A stretch of 64,000 nucleotides of DNA from BJGV01 sp003230615. GTDB lineage: Bacteria; Pseudomonadota; Gammaproteobacteria; Burkholderiales; Nitrosomonadaceae. Where the stretch lies: the NCBI GenBank assembly GCA_963663215.1, contig OY760140.1, forward strand, positions 186,001-250,000, in the 5' to 3' direction. Below the pieces are notes generated by a model. It searched no databases, was not told the DNA's origin, and saw only the letters and a program-made list of their open reading frames with translations. This document shows, one piece after another, positions 17,193-27,692 of the stretch. Both the position numbers and the translations under genes were made by a program. Every line of letters starts with the position of its first letter. The first letter of the stretch is position 1.

Positions 17193-19085
17193 ATGTTTGA
17201 TTTTGTCCATAAAAGAAAACGCACAGTCCAAGTCATCATGGTGATTGCTACATTGCCGTTCCTGTTTTGGGGAATTGACTCGTATCGCAACACAAGTGGT
17301 GAAGATTATGTTGCGCTAGTTTCCGGGGAAAAAATTCATCGTCAGGAATTTGACCAGGCTTTACGCACGCAACAGGAGACTATGCGCGAGACTATGGGAG
17401 ATAGCTTTAATGTCACCATGCTGGATGACCCAGAAATAAGATATTCCATATTGGAAGGACTAATTCAACAGCGACTACTTTATCGTGAAGCAGCACGTAT
17501 CGGACTGGCTGTTTTAGATTCCCAACTAAGAAAAGAAATAAAGGATATTTCAGTATTTCAGCAGGACGGGAAATTTTCTAATCAGCTCTATGAGGAACTA
17601 TTGCGCAACCAAGGAATGGATGCAGTAATGTTTGAATCACGTGTTCGTCAAGATATGATGCGTCAACAAGTGGTCGATGCTTATACCAAGAATGGTTTTA
17701 TTTCGGATACAGTAGCAAAAAGTATCATACGTTTAAGTGAAGAGAAACGAGAAATTAGTCTTGTTCAAATTCAGCCAGAGCAATTCTTGTCACAAATAAA
17801 ACCTAACAATGCCGCAATTAAATCCTATTATGACAGTCACCAAGCTGAGTTTCGACAACCTGAACAAGTCAAAGTCGAGTATCTAGTACTATCAGTAGAC
17901 GATCTAGCTAAAAAGGTACAGGTAAGTGCCGAGGAAACAATAAGATATTTTGATGAGCATAAAGCTGAATTTGGTCAGATGGAAGAGCGTCGGGCTAGTC
18001 ATATTTTGCTAATCGCACCTACTACCGCATCTGATACAGACAAAGCTGCAGCACGTGCTAAGGCAGAAGAATTAATATCACAGATCAAACAGGCGCCACA
18101 AAGTTTTTCTGAGCTTGCTAGACAACATTCGCAAGATGCTGGAACAGCTGATAAGGGGGGTGACTTAGGATTTTTAGGACGTGGTGAATTGGTTAAGGCT
18201 TTTGAGGACGAGATTTTTCAGATGGAGCTTGAAGAAGTTCGTGGTCCGGTTCAGACGGAATTTGGATTTCACATTATTAAACTTTCTGCGGTAAAAGCAG
18301 GAAAAATTGTAAATTTTGATGAGGTGAAGGATCAGGTTGAGGAGAAATTAAGAAAGCAGAAATCAGGAAAAGAATTTGGTGAAATGGCTGAAGAATTTCG
18401 CAATATGGTATATGAACAGAGTGATAGCCTACAGCCTGCTGCCGAGTATTTTAGATTGCCTATACAGAAGAGTGATTGGATCAGCAGGAAAGAAGGGAAG
18501 CCTTCATACTTCACTAATGGAAAACTGTTGCAAGCAATATTTTCAGAGGACTCGATCGAGGACAAGCGAAACACTGAGACAATTGAAGTTACACAAGACA
18601 CCTTGATTTCTGCAAGAGTACTTGATCACAGGCCTGCAGCCATGCGTTCAATAAATGTAGTTAGAGAGGAGATTACCAAGTTAGTAGCACACCACCAAGC
18701 AACAGATCGGGCAGCGAAAGAGGGTAGGGAGAAGCTAGAACGATTACTAAAAGGAGAAAAAAATTTAGTTAAGTGGAGTCCTACTCAGCAGGTTTCTCGC
18801 AACGAGCCACAGGGACTTGATTATGAAATTTTACGATCGATTTTCATGATTCAATTAACCAAGCTACCTGCCTACACTGGGATAGTTAATTCTCAAGGTG
18901 GCTTTTCTCTAATTCGCATTAGTGATGTAACTGAAGCAGAGCCACCGGATGAACAGAAAATCAAGACCTTTAGTAGACAACTACAACAATTATTTGCTCA
19001 AGAAGAGTTATCAGCATATCTTGCGGCAATTAAACAGCGGTACGATGTAACGGTGATGAAAGAGAGAATCGAGAATAAGCAATAG
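17193..19085 (+). CDS. ppiD: Membrane-anchored periplasmic folding factor PpiD (SurA N-domain, parvulin domain)
   Basis: Inner-membrane chaperone near the Sec translocon that assists periplasmic folding. The 630-residue protein begins MFDFVHKRKRTVQVIMVIATLPFLFWGIDSY, a single N-terminal membrane anchor with positive cytoplasmic side. A SurA_N-like helical domain follows (about 40-170), and a parvulin-type PPIase domain (about 265-360) shows ASHILL, FSELARQHSQD, GGDLGFLGRGELVKAFEDEIF and GFHIIKL. Length and position after hupB fit PpiD. The preceding terminator implies its own promoter or read-through. Confidence 0.93.
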   Translation: MFDFVHKRKRTVQVIMVIATLPFLFWGIDSYRNTSGEDYVALVSGEKIHRQEFDQALRTQQETMRETMGDSFNVTMLDDPEIRYSILEGLIQQRLLYREAARIGLAVLDSQLRKEIKDISVFQQDGKFSNQLYEELLRNQGMDAVMFESRVRQDMMRQQVVDAYTKNGFISDTVAKSIIRLSEEKREISLVQIQPEQFLSQIKPNNAAIKSYYDSHQAEFRQPEQVKVEYLVLSVDDLAKKVQVSAEETIRYFDEHKAEFGQMEERRASHILLIAPTTASDTDKAAARAKAEELISQIKQAPQSFSELARQHSQDAGTADKGGDLGFLGRGELVKAFEDEIFQMELEEVRGPVQTEFGFHIIKLSAVKAGKIVNFDEVKDQVEEKLRKQKSGKEFGEMAEEFRNMVYEQSDSLQPAAEYFRLPIQKSDWISRKEGKPSYFTNGKLLQAIFSEDSIEDKRNTETIEVTQDTLISARVLDHRPAAMRSINVVREEITKLVAHHQATDRAAKEGREKLERLLKGEKNLVKWSPTQQVSRNEPQGLDYEILRSIFMIQLTKLPAYTGIVNSQGGFSLIRISDVTEAEPPDEQKIKTFSRQLQQLFAQEELSAYLAAIKQRYDVTVMKERIENKQ

Positions 19086-19094
19086 CTAAGCTTG

Positions 19095-19883
19095 TTATGG
19101 GCCAGTGATGTCGAAGGCAACATTATTAAACCCAGCATCCACGTAGGTGATCTCCCCGGTAATGCCACTGGCAAAATCACTACATAAAAAGGCTGCGACG
19201 TTACCTACCTCTACGATGGAAACATTACGCCGTAACGGTGCAACTTTTTTAGTATATCCTAGCAGTTTTCCAAAATCACCTATTCCTGCCGAAGCTAAGG
19301 TCTTGATTGGACCTGCAGAAATCGCATTGACCCTTATCCCTTTTGGACCAAGACTTGATGCCATAAAGCGCACATTGGCTTCAAGGCTAGCTTTAGCTAG
19401 TCCCATCACATTGTAATTTGGCATAACTCTTTTTGCGCCCAAGTAAGTAAGTGTTAGAAGTGATCCGTTTCTACCTTGCATCAATGGCAACCCAGCTTTT
19501 GCCAGAGCGGAAAAGCTATAGGAGCTAATATCGTGAGCTACATGGAAAGCTTCTCGATTTAGGCTTTCTAGATAGTCCCCACTTAATGCTTCTCGTGGAG
19601 CGAATGCAATAGAGTGTACGATGCTATCGAGACCATCCCACCGTCTTCCAAGATCATCAAAGCTCTTGGTAATCTCATTATCATTTGCTACGTCACAAGA
19701 AAAAAGTAAATCACTATCGAATTCGGCAGCCAATTTCTCAACGCGTTCGCGTATTCCTTCTGCCTGATAAGTGAAAGCGAGCTTTGCACCTTCGCGTTGC
19801 ATAGCTTTGGCGATACCGTAAGCGATAGAGCGATTACTGAGTAGCCCAGTGATGAGGATGCGTTTGTCTGTGAGAAGTCCCAT
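19095..19883 (-). CDS. fabI: Enoyl-[acyl-carrier-protein] reductase (NADH), FabI
   Basis: Catalyses the last reduction of each fatty-acid elongation cycle. The 262-residue protein of the SDR fold has the FabI nucleotide loop GLLSNRSIAYGIAKA, catalytic Tyr157 and Lys164 (YNVMGLAK) and the companion Tyr147 in TYLGAKR. This is the Tyr-x6-Lys spacing typical of FabI rather than classical SDR YxxxK. It converges on ppiD with only 9 bp between stop codons and no terminator. Confidence 0.96.
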   Translation of the reverse strand: MGLLTDKRILITGLLSNRSIAYGIAKAMQREGAKLAFTYQAEGIRERVEKLAAEFDSDLLFSCDVANDNEITKSFDDLGRRWDGLDSIVHSIAFAPREALSGDYLESLNREAFHVAHDISSYSFSALAKAGLPLMQGRNGSLLTLTYLGAKRVMPNYNVMGLAKASLEANVRFMASSLGPKGIRVNAISAGPIKTLASAGIGDFGKLLGYTKKVAPLRRNVSIVEVGNVAAFLCSDFASGITGEITYVDAGFNNVAFDITGP

Positions 19884-20031
19884 ATACTATCCTTGTAAGT
19901 ATTCTATCCTGAAGTTTGGAGGATTATAGCTCAGGAGCCTATCGTACTTGAAGAGCCACGATAAAATCTTCATTATGTAGAGGTTTACCAATCGCCCTGT
20001 AACCTAGTATTTACGATAAACTATAAAGCCA

Positions 20032-22230
20032 ATGAAGGTACTGTTCAAATACTTACCGGCACTTTTTGTGGTCTCGTTATCTGCTTGTGGTGGTGATTCT
20101 TGGAATGATCCTTATCCTACTGCTGATGCGGATAGAAATATTCTCTATAGCGCTTTTGCTGAGCGTCCTAAGCACCTTGATCCGGTGCAGTCATATAGTT
20201 CAAATGAAATTATGTTTACTGCGCAGGTCTATGAGCCGCCACTACAATATCACTATTTAAAACGTCCTTATAAGCTGGTTCCTCTTTCGGCAACGAAGAT
20301 GCCAGTGGTACAGTATGTTGATAAGAACGGGAGGCGTTTGCCTGATGGTATTGATAACGAAAAAATTGCTTATACGATTTATGAAATTTCTATTAAACCT
20401 GGTATTCGCTACCAACCACATCCTGCTTTCGCCAGAAATGAGCAGGGAAAATTTCTCTATCATAATTTAACTGCTAAAGATTTAGCTAAGGTTTATAAGC
20501 TTAATGATTTTCCTCACACTGACACTCGTGAACTGACTGCGGAGGACTTTGTATTTGAGATTAAGCGGCTGGCTCATCCTAGACTGCATTCGCCGATCTT
20601 TGGTTTGATGTCAGATTACATCGTTGGGCTCAAGGAATATTCGACGACCCTAAAAACTGCGGCAAAGAAACAGTTAAGAAAACAGGGCAAGGACACTTAT
20701 TTGGATTTAAACAATTATGCATTGGAGGGAGCACAGGTAGTTGATTCTCACACCTATCGCATCAAAATTAAGGGTAAATACCCGCAGTTTATGTACTGGT
20801 TGGCCATGCCTTTTTTTGCTCCGATTCCATGGGAAGCAGAGCGTTTTTATACCCAACAGGGGTTGGCAGAAAAGAACATTACATTTGACTGGTATCCTGT
20901 TGGTACCGGGCCATACATGCTAACTGAGAATAACCCGAATCTGGTGATGATATTGGAAAAGAACCCCAACTTTCATGGTGAAACATATCCAGCTGGAGGG
21001 ACAACTGAAGATATGAAGAAGGGTTTGCTAGCAGATGCAGGAAGGCCGTTGCCATTCATTAGCAAGCTTAAGTTTTATCGTGACAAGGAGAGCATCCCAC
21101 GTTGGAACAAATTTCTGCAAGGCTATTACGATGCCTCCGGGATTGGCTCTGATAGCTTTGATCAGGCCGTACAGATTACGGGACAGGGAGAGGCAACTGT
21201 GACAGAAGCAATGAGGGTCCAGGGTATCCGACTAGAGACGGCGGTAGCGACCTCTACTTACTACATGGGTTTTAACATGTTAGACCCTATAGTTGGTGGT
21301 TTCACAGATTCTGCTAGAAGATTACGCCAAGCTATTTCTATCGCGGTGGACTATGAAGAGTACGTTTCGATATTTGCCAATGGTCGTGGTATTCCAGCAC
21401 AAGGGCCAATTGCACCGGGTATTGCCGGCCATCGTTACGGTAAAGAGGGGATTAACACGATTGTATATGATTGGGAAAATGAAAAACCACGTCGCAAACC
21501 TATCGAAACTGCCAGGGCTTTGTTAGCAGAGGCAGGTTATCCCAATGGTATCAACGTAAAAACTAGTGCGCCATTGGTACTGTATTTTGATGTCACAGCA
21601 CGTGGTGCTGAGGACAAGTCAAAACTAGACTGGATGCGTAAACAGTTTCAGAAACTCAATATTCAATTAGTTGTCCGAAGTACAGATTACAATCGCTTTC
21701 AAGATAAGATACGTAAGGGAAATGCGCAAATCTTTGAATGGGGTTGGAACGCTGATTATCCAGATCCAGAAAACTTTTTGTTCCTACTACATGGGCCACA
21801 ACGAAAAGTTGGCAACGACGGTGAGAATGCTGCTAATTATGACAACCCTGAATATAATGATTTGTTCGAGGAAATGAAGAATATGGAGGATAGTCCTGAG
21901 CGCCAGAAAATTATTGATCGTATGGTTAAGATTTTACGTCACGATGCTCCCTGGCTCTGGGGATATCATCCCAAGGATTACGGTTTGTATCATGCCTGGT
22001 ATAAAAATGTGAAGCCTAATAGGATTTCACATAACAATATGAAGTATTACCGTATAGACGCCAATTTGAGGGGAAAAAAGCGACACAATTGGAATAAACC
22101 AGTACTGTGGCCTGTGGTGGCATGTCTGATAGTGTTGTTAGTCGGCCTAGTTCCTGGAGTGGTTGCTTATCGTCGAAAGGAACGGGGGATAGGGGTTGAG
22201 AATTTAAGAGCACAAGGGAAAAATGCTTAA
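20032..22230 (+). CDS. Peptide/oligopeptide ABC transporter substrate-binding protein with C-terminal membrane segment
   Basis: Family-5 solute-binding protein (OppA/DppA type) of 732 residues, longer than the usual ~530-600. It starts with a lipoprotein signal whose lipobox reads LSAC (Cys19), and then shows family phrases AERPKHLDPVQSY, GTGPYMLTENNPN and DYNRFQDKIRKGNAQIFEWGWNADYPDPENFL. Unusually, a hydrophobic helix near residues 692-713 (WPVVACLIVLLVGLVPGVVAY) is followed by a basic tail, so the mature protein may be held at both ends. The next gene overlaps it by 8 bp. The exact substrate cannot be inferred. Confidence 0.85.
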   Translation: MKVLFKYLPALFVVSLSACGGDSWNDPYPTADADRNILYSAFAERPKHLDPVQSYSSNEIMFTAQVYEPPLQYHYLKRPYKLVPLSATKMPVVQYVDKNGRRLPDGIDNEKIAYTIYEISIKPGIRYQPHPAFARNEQGKFLYHNLTAKDLAKVYKLNDFPHTDTRELTAEDFVFEIKRLAHPRLHSPIFGLMSDYIVGLKEYSTTLKTAAKKQLRKQGKDTYLDLNNYALEGAQVVDSHTYRIKIKGKYPQFMYWLAMPFFAPIPWEAERFYTQQGLAEKNITFDWYPVGTGPYMLTENNPNLVMILEKNPNFHGETYPAGGTTEDMKKGLLADAGRPLPFISKLKFYRDKESIPRWNKFLQGYYDASGIGSDSFDQAVQITGQGEATVTEAMRVQGIRLETAVATSTYYMGFNMLDPIVGGFTDSARRLRQAISIAVDYEEYVSIFANGRGIPAQGPIAPGIAGHRYGKEGINTIVYDWENEKPRRKPIETARALLAEAGYPNGINVKTSAPLVLYFDVTARGAEDKSKLDWMRKQFQKLNIQLVVRSTDYNRFQDKIRKGNAQIFEWGWNADYPDPENFLFLLHGPQRKVGNDGENAANYDNPEYNDLFEEMKNMEDSPERQKIIDRMVKILRHDAPWLWGYHPKDYGLYHAWYKNVKPNRISHNNMKYYRIDANLRGKKRHNWNKPVLWPVVACLIVLLVGLVPGVVAYRRKERGIGVENLRAQGKNA

Positions 22231-23200
22231 TTACATTATTCGTCGCATGTTCTATGCTATTCCCATTCTTATTGGTGTGAATTTAATCACCTTTACACTA
22301 TTCTTCGTAGTCAATACTCCAGATGACATGGCGCGGATGCAACTAGGTATTAAACGAGTTACGCCCGAGGCTATTGCTAAATGGAAGCAGGAGCGAGGCT
22401 ATGATAAGCCTCTTGTTTTTAATAGTGCGGAGGAGGGTGTGCAGAAATTTATCCGTACTATTTTTTTTGAGAAATCAGCTGCAATGTTTGCTTTTAACTT
22501 TGGTCGCGCCGATGACGGGCGTGATATTGCTCATGAAATAAAAACACGCATGTTACCAAGCCTTGCCATCGCACTACCGGTATTTCTTCTAGGGCTTGTT
22601 GCCTACATTACATTTGCATTGGTCATGGTGTTTTTTCGTGCTACCTACATCGATTTTTGGGGTGTAGTATTGTGTGTTGCACTAATGTCTATCTCCAGCC
22701 TGTTTTACATAATTGGCGGACAATTCCTTATTAGTAAGCTATGGCATCTAGTGCCCATTTCTGGCTTTGGTAGTGGATTAGATGCGAGTAAATTCTTAGT
22801 GCTACCCGTGGTCATAGGTGTGATTAGTGGCGCCGGTGCAAGTACCCGCTGGTATCGCACCATTTTTTTGGAGGAAATGGGTAAGGATTACGTTCGCACT
22901 GCACGTGCTAAGGGCCTACCAGAAACTATCGTATTATTTAGACATGTACTCAGGAACGCCCTGATTCCAGTACTTACAGGTGCTGTGGTGGTAATCCCAC
23001 TCCTCTTTCTTGGCAGTCTTATAGCTGAATCATTCTTCGGTATTCCTGGTTTAGGTAGCTATACCATCGACGCCATTAACTCTCAAGATTTTGCCGTGGT
23101 GCGAGCTATGGTTTTTTTAGGATCATTTCTTTATATCATTGGGCTGATATTGACTGATATTTCCTATACGTTGGTTGATCCAAGAATAAGATTGGAATAA
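22223..23200 (+). CDS. ABC transporter permease, DppB/OppB type
   Basis: Inner-membrane permease of a peptide-type importer, 325 residues. The N-terminus MLNYIIRRMFYAIPILIGVNLITFTLFF is the standard first helix, and the EAA loop that contacts the ATPase reads DYVRTARAKGLPETIVLFRHVLRNALIPV. Several membrane helices follow, and the end TDISYTLVDPRIRLE is typical of the family. The start overlaps the end of the binding-protein gene by 8 bp, indicating translational coupling. Confidence 0.92.
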   Translation: MLNYIIRRMFYAIPILIGVNLITFTLFFVVNTPDDMARMQLGIKRVTPEAIAKWKQERGYDKPLVFNSAEEGVQKFIRTIFFEKSAAMFAFNFGRADDGRDIAHEIKTRMLPSLAIALPVFLLGLVAYITFALVMVFFRATYIDFWGVVLCVALMSISSLFYIIGGQFLISKLWHLVPISGFGSGLDASKFLVLPVVIGVISGAGASTRWYRTIFLEEMGKDYVRTARAKGLPETIVLFRHVLRNALIPVLTGAVVVIPLLFLGSLIAESFFGIPGLGSYTIDAINSQDFAVVRAMVFLGSFLYIIGLILTDISYTLVDPRIRLE

Positions 23201-23221
23201 TATTTTTTTACAAAAATAACC

Positions 23222-24667
23222 ATGCCTTTCAAACCCGTTATTCTTTGGACTGATGCACTTATCTATCTTCTATTGGTGTTGGTGATTATTTTTGCTTGGC
23301 ATATTCGGCGAAATGAGCACCTTCTGGTCCCTTGGCGGCGGGTAGGCCAGAGTGCGAGTGGCATGATGGCACTTATAGTGTTGGCATTATTTGTTTCTAT
23401 TGGATTGCTAGATACAGTGCATTTTCGTCCTGCTATAGAGAACAACAGTAGTACCAATATTGAAAAAATTTATGGTGTACAAGTGCTAAGTTTGTTTGAT
23501 GTTATTGTCACGCCATTACGTAAAAATGTTGAGAAAACTTATTCTGCACCATTTGCAACACATCTTTACACTAGGGAAACAATCGAACTTTCAGAAGGTA
23601 GGCAGGTGCGAGAGTTTCCTCGTCTAAAATTTGGCGGCGCACATTTAGACAACCCAGAAATACAATTCACCACCGATGTAACTTGGCGTGCTGTTGTGGG
23701 TGTGGGATTTGGACTTTTTGTTTGGTGCGTATTTGTAGCTTCGTTGGTCATATTATTGGCATACCAGAGCGGTAAGAAATTCATACAGACACTTTTTACT
23801 ATTTTACGTAGTGAAACGGAGGTTCCTTGGAATGCAATGTTTATAATGCTTGCGCTGATACTTTCATTGCTCGGTTCTGCTCTGATGTTGTCTACTCATT
23901 ACCACATTTTTGGAACTGATAAAGTAGGGCAAGATGTGTTTTATCAATCACTTAAGAGTATTCGTACTGGTTTGGTAATCGGCACACTTACTACACTGAT
24001 AATGCTGCCTTTTGCGCTTCTACTTGGGATTATGGCAGGGTATTTTCGAGGGTGGGTTGATGATGTGATCCAATATATTTACACCACACTAAGCTCGATC
24101 CCCAGTGTATTATTGATTGCAGCTGCAGTGTTGATGATGCAGGTATATATGGAGATTCATCCCGAATTATTCGATACAATTGCTGTACGTGCCGATCTGC
24201 GCCTACTATTTCTCTGTATCATACTTGGTGTTACTAGTTGGACTGGTTTGTGTCGTTTACTACGTGGAGAAGCCTTAAAGCTGCGTGAAATGGAATATAT
24301 TCAGGCGGCCCATGCGTTTGGTGTCTCCCACTGGCGCATAATCAGTCGCCACATTCTTCCAAATGTTATGCATATCGTACTAATTGCTACAGTCATGGAT
24401 TTCAGTGGACTCGTTCTAGCTGAAGCTGTTTTGTCCTATCTTGGTGTTGGTGTCGATCCATCTATGATTAGTTTTGGCACCATGATTAATGCTGCACGTC
24501 TGGAGATGGCGCGCGAACCAATGGTTTGGTGGGCGCTGCTCTCCTCCTTTAGTTTTATGTTCACATTAGTATTAAGTGCTAATTTGTTTGCCGATGCGGT
24601 ACAAAATGCGTTTAATCCACGAATAAAAACATTGTCATTTGTTAATCGAAAAGTTGTTTCGCAGTAG
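23222..24667 (+). CDS. ABC transporter permease, DppC/OppC type, long N-terminal part
   Basis: Second permease of the importer, 481 residues, compared with about 300 for classical DppC. The C-terminal half carries the conserved block FGTDKVGQDVFYQSLKSIRTGLVIG, the EAA loop EYIQAAHAFGVSHWRIISRHILPNVMHIV and the closing VQNAFNPRIK. The N-terminal ~200 residues contain two or three extra hydrophobic segments and a periplasmic loop. Such long versions occur in YejE-like permeases. Confidence 0.88.
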   Translation: MPFKPVILWTDALIYLLLVLVIIFAWHIRRNEHLLVPWRRVGQSASGMMALIVLALFVSIGLLDTVHFRPAIENNSSTNIEKIYGVQVLSLFDVIVTPLRKNVEKTYSAPFATHLYTRETIELSEGRQVREFPRLKFGGAHLDNPEIQFTTDVTWRAVVGVGFGLFVWCVFVASLVILLAYQSGKKFIQTLFTILRSETEVPWNAMFIMLALILSLLGSALMLSTHYHIFGTDKVGQDVFYQSLKSIRTGLVIGTLTTLIMLPFALLLGIMAGYFRGWVDDVIQYIYTTLSSIPSVLLIAAAVLMMQVYMEIHPELFDTIAVRADLRLLFLCIILGVTSWTGLCRLLRGEALKLREMEYIQAAHAFGVSHWRIISRHILPNVMHIVLIATVMDFSGLVLAEAVLSYLGVGVDPSMISFGTMINAARLEMAREPMVWWALLSSFSFMFTLVLSANLFADAVQNAFNPRIKTLSFVNRKVVSQ

Positions 24668-24727
24668 TCACATAGATAAATCAGAAACTCAACCTATCGC
24701 ATTAGAAATTATAAGTTCCAATCGTCT

Positions 24728-26782
24728 ATGACTTCCTTGCTACAAATTGACAATCTTGAAACTATTCTTCATACCGGCGCAACACCGGTACGGGCTGTAG
24801 ATGGACTTACGTTACAGATTCTTAAGGGTGAAACTTTCGCATTACTTGGAGAATCTGGATGCGGCAAATCTATGGCTGCACTTTCAATGATGCGGTTGCT
24901 ACCGGAAGTGGGCGAGATAGTCTCTGGCTCTGTCAGGTTCGGTGGTGAGGATTTACTTCTAATGTCAGAGACAGCCATGCGTCGCATTCGTGGTAAGCAC
25001 ATCAGCATGATCTTTCAGGAACCAATGTTGAGCTTAAACCCGGTGCTGACAGTGGCAGAACAGATTGGAGAAGTGCTAAAGCGGCATTTTAATTTACAAG
25101 GCGGAATACTACAAAAGCGTGTTCTAGAAATATTGAGTCAGGTAGGTATTCCTGACGCAAAACGACGTATGGCGGAATACCCCTTTCAGTTTTCCGGCGG
25201 AATGAAGCAACGTGTGATGATCGCAATGGCGTTAGTTGGTGAACCTGAACTGTTAATTGCTGATGAACCTACTACTGCGCTGGATGTCACAATTCAAGCT
25301 CAGGTACTAGACCTTATGCGTGATTTGCAGCATCAAAAAGGCATGGCGATTCTGCTCATTACTCACGACCTTGGAGTGGCGGCGGAAATGGCGCATCGTA
25401 TAGCAGTTATGTATGCAGGTGAGATTGTCGAGATGGCGGAACGTGACGATTTCTTTCGTAGCCCAGCGCACCCCTATTCTCGGAAATTGTTTGCTGCATT
25501 ACCGAGTAAAACAAGGCGGGATCACGGATTAGCAGTAATTAGTGGAAATGTTCCATCACTGTCAGGTAAGTTTATTGGTTGTCGTTTTGCTGATCGTTGC
25601 GACCAAGCCTGGGACTTGTGCAAAACGATTGCACCAGAATGGAGCGAGGTAAATGTGGGTCATCAGGTGAGATGCCACCTTTATGGCAAAGATGCTGTAG
25701 CTAAGGTTCAGGTTAAAGTAAAAAAAGCGGATTCTCAGATAATTTCCGTAACTCAAGCTTCTACTGTTGATTCAAAATTATTGTATGTCACTAATCTTGA
25801 GGTTCACTTCCCAATATATAAAGGTCTGATAAAGCGCGTGGCTGGTCATGTCAAGGCAGTAGATGGTGTATCTCTCACTATTTCATCGGGTAGGACACTA
25901 GCGCTGGTAGGTGAATCAGGTTGCGGTAAAACTACAGTAGGGAAAAGCATTCTACAATTAATTACGCCCACCGCAGGTAGTGTGCGCTACGATGGATTGG
26001 AGTTGGTAGGACTTGAGCGTAAACGATTGAGAGGAAAGCGAGCCGAATTCCAGATTATATTTCAGGATCCGTATTCGTCACTTAATCCTAGAATGCGTAT
26101 TGTCGACATCATTGAAGAAGGCATTAATGCGCTAAACACTCGAGATGATAGTGAAGTAAGTAACGGAGTGCACCAATCCAATTTTTCAGAAGGAGAAGAG
26201 GTGGATGCGTTATTACAGCGTGTTGGTTTACCACCGGAAACCAAATGGCGCTATCCACACGAGTTCTCGGGTGGTCAGCGCCAAAGAATTGCTATTGCTC
26301 GTACTTTAGCAGTTAATCCCAGGCTTCTAATTTGTGATGAGCCTACAAGTGCGTTGGATGTTTCTGTACAAGCGCAGATTCTAAATTTACTCAAAGAATT
26401 ACAACATAGTCTGGGACTCGCATACCTGTTTATTACCCATAATATTTCAGTTGTAGAATACCTTGCCGATGAAGTTGCAGTAATGTATCTGGGGAGAATT
26501 GTAGAACAGGGGAGTGTAGTTGAAGTACTGGAAAATCCTAAGCATCCTTATACTCGGGCATTGCTGTCGGCAGTGCCAGTAATTGAATTCGAATCAAAGC
26601 GAGAGGCTATTCACTTGCATGGAGACTTGCCTTCGCCAGTTAATCCACCTTCAGGGTGCCATTTCCACCCTCGTTGTCCTAACGCCATGCCTCTGTGCTC
26701 TAAAACTTATCCAGAAGCAATTGAATTCAGTGCAACGCACTCTGCGCGATGTTATCTTTATGAGCAAGGTCCTGTCCCTTAG
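24728..26782 (+). CDS. Duplicated ABC transporter ATPase of the peptide importer (DppD-DppF fusion, YejF/GsiA type)
   Basis: Energises the importer encoded upstream. The 684-residue protein contains two full nucleotide-binding domains. The first has Walker A GESGCGKS (41-48), the signature FSGGMKQR and Walker B LLIADEPTTALD. The second has Walker A GESGCGKT (about 395-402), FSGGQRQR and LLICDEPTSALD. Each half ends in the oligopeptide-transporter C-terminal Cys-rich motif (GCRFADRC, GCHFHPRCP) that may bind an iron-sulfur cluster in relatives. With the binding protein and two permeases it makes a complete transporter, in the yejABEF-like order. Confidence 0.93.
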   Translation: MTSLLQIDNLETILHTGATPVRAVDGLTLQILKGETFALLGESGCGKSMAALSMMRLLPEVGEIVSGSVRFGGEDLLLMSETAMRRIRGKHISMIFQEPMLSLNPVLTVAEQIGEVLKRHFNLQGGILQKRVLEILSQVGIPDAKRRMAEYPFQFSGGMKQRVMIAMALVGEPELLIADEPTTALDVTIQAQVLDLMRDLQHQKGMAILLITHDLGVAAEMAHRIAVMYAGEIVEMAERDDFFRSPAHPYSRKLFAALPSKTRRDHGLAVISGNVPSLSGKFIGCRFADRCDQAWDLCKTIAPEWSEVNVGHQVRCHLYGKDAVAKVQVKVKKADSQIISVTQASTVDSKLLYVTNLEVHFPIYKGLIKRVAGHVKAVDGVSLTISSGRTLALVGESGCGKTTVGKSILQLITPTAGSVRYDGLELVGLERKRLRGKRAEFQIIFQDPYSSLNPRMRIVDIIEEGINALNTRDDSEVSNGVHQSNFSEGEEVDALLQRVGLPPETKWRYPHEFSGGQRQRIAIARTLAVNPRLLICDEPTSALDVSVQAQILNLLKELQHSLGLAYLFITHNISVVEYLADEVAVMYLGRIVEQGSVVEVLENPKHPYTRALLSAVPVIEFESKREAIHLHGDLPSPVNPPSGCHFHPRCPNAMPLCSKTYPEAIEFSATHSARCYLYEQGPVP

Positions 26783-27114
26783 AAATATTGATTTGTGCAT
26801 CAGGATATGGCCGATAAACAATCCATTTTGAAGTCACTCATCAACGCAAGCATCTACTGTGTGAAATATAATGGTGTAACGTATGCAGCTTGGCTCTAAA
26901 TTTCACTGAAATGGGTATAACTTAGGAAAGCTAGAAGTGTATTTATTTTCCAGGGTACTAAAATAAATTTGATTAATTTATCAGATCTTTCTGGATAGGC
27001 GGGTAGATATTTTTGTAAGTACTACCTGAAAAGGTAAATTGATACTAGGAATGTAAAATGTAATTTAAAGCTTACGAAATGATCTTGTAGCAAATCTTAT
27101 CTTGGAGCTGATTG
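26783..27114. other. Intergenic region without recognisable content
   Basis: About 330 AT-rich bases between the ABC transporter operon and the small reverse lipoprotein gene. I see no coding segment, RNA or convincing terminator hairpin. Confidence 0.55.
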
Positions 27115-27372
27115 TTAAATACATTTAAAGTGGTAGTTAGGATTTGTGGTTGCATTAGGTTTTAATATCTGCTTTGCACGACGTTTTGATTTTGTGCATT
27201 GTGCTTCGGCTAATTTTCTCGCTTCTTTTTCATTATAGTCTGAGGAGTCGACTATAACAGACCCGGGATTAGCATTAGGTACTCTATTTACAGTTTCGTG
27301 TGCGCAGCCCATTAATATCGAAATTACCAATACAGCCATTAAATTAATAATTTCTTTCCGCATGTTTCTCAT
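27115..27372 (-). CDS. Small predicted lipoprotein of unknown function
   Basis: A protein of about 85 residues with a clear lipoprotein signal: a basic start (MRNMRKE), a hydrophobic core INLMAVLVISI and the lipobox LMGC. The mature part is short, charged and has two further Cys residues (EAQCTKS and the penultimate FKCI). I do not recognise a family. An in-frame ATG at 27363 would shorten it by three residues and one at 27393 would lengthen it by seven. It stands alone on the reverse strand. Confidence rests on the signal sequence. Confidence 0.6.
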   Translation of the reverse strand: MRNMRKEIINLMAVLVISILMGCAHETVNRVPNANPGSVIVDSSDYNEKEARKLAEAQCTKSKRRAKQILKPNATTNPNYHFKCI

Positions 27373-27692
27373 GTCTCTATGATCGCTATTCAAACAGTCT
27401 ATTAAATGCTCTTAATGGTAGTTTACCTATGTGTATTAGAGAGCCCTAAATTTAGATATAAATATTCAAATATTCCTCGAATATTGAACTTCTACTGGTC
27501 TACATATAATGAGCGATAAAAGTAGCCCATAAATACTTGTATACAATAAAGATGTACACAAAAAACAAATCATATGTTTGCAGAAAATAGTTTCAAAATT
27601 ATCTTTATTATAGCTATTGTTACTCTAAAGTTATAGAAGTATGTTCCGATAATAGTGTTTGAGACTCTTATCTATGCACTGAGATTAAAATA
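27373..27692. other. Intergenic region, probable divergent promoter area
   Basis: About 320 very AT-rich bases between two divergent genes. Promoters for both should lie here, but no -35/-10 pair stands out and I see no coding segment. Confidence 0.5.
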
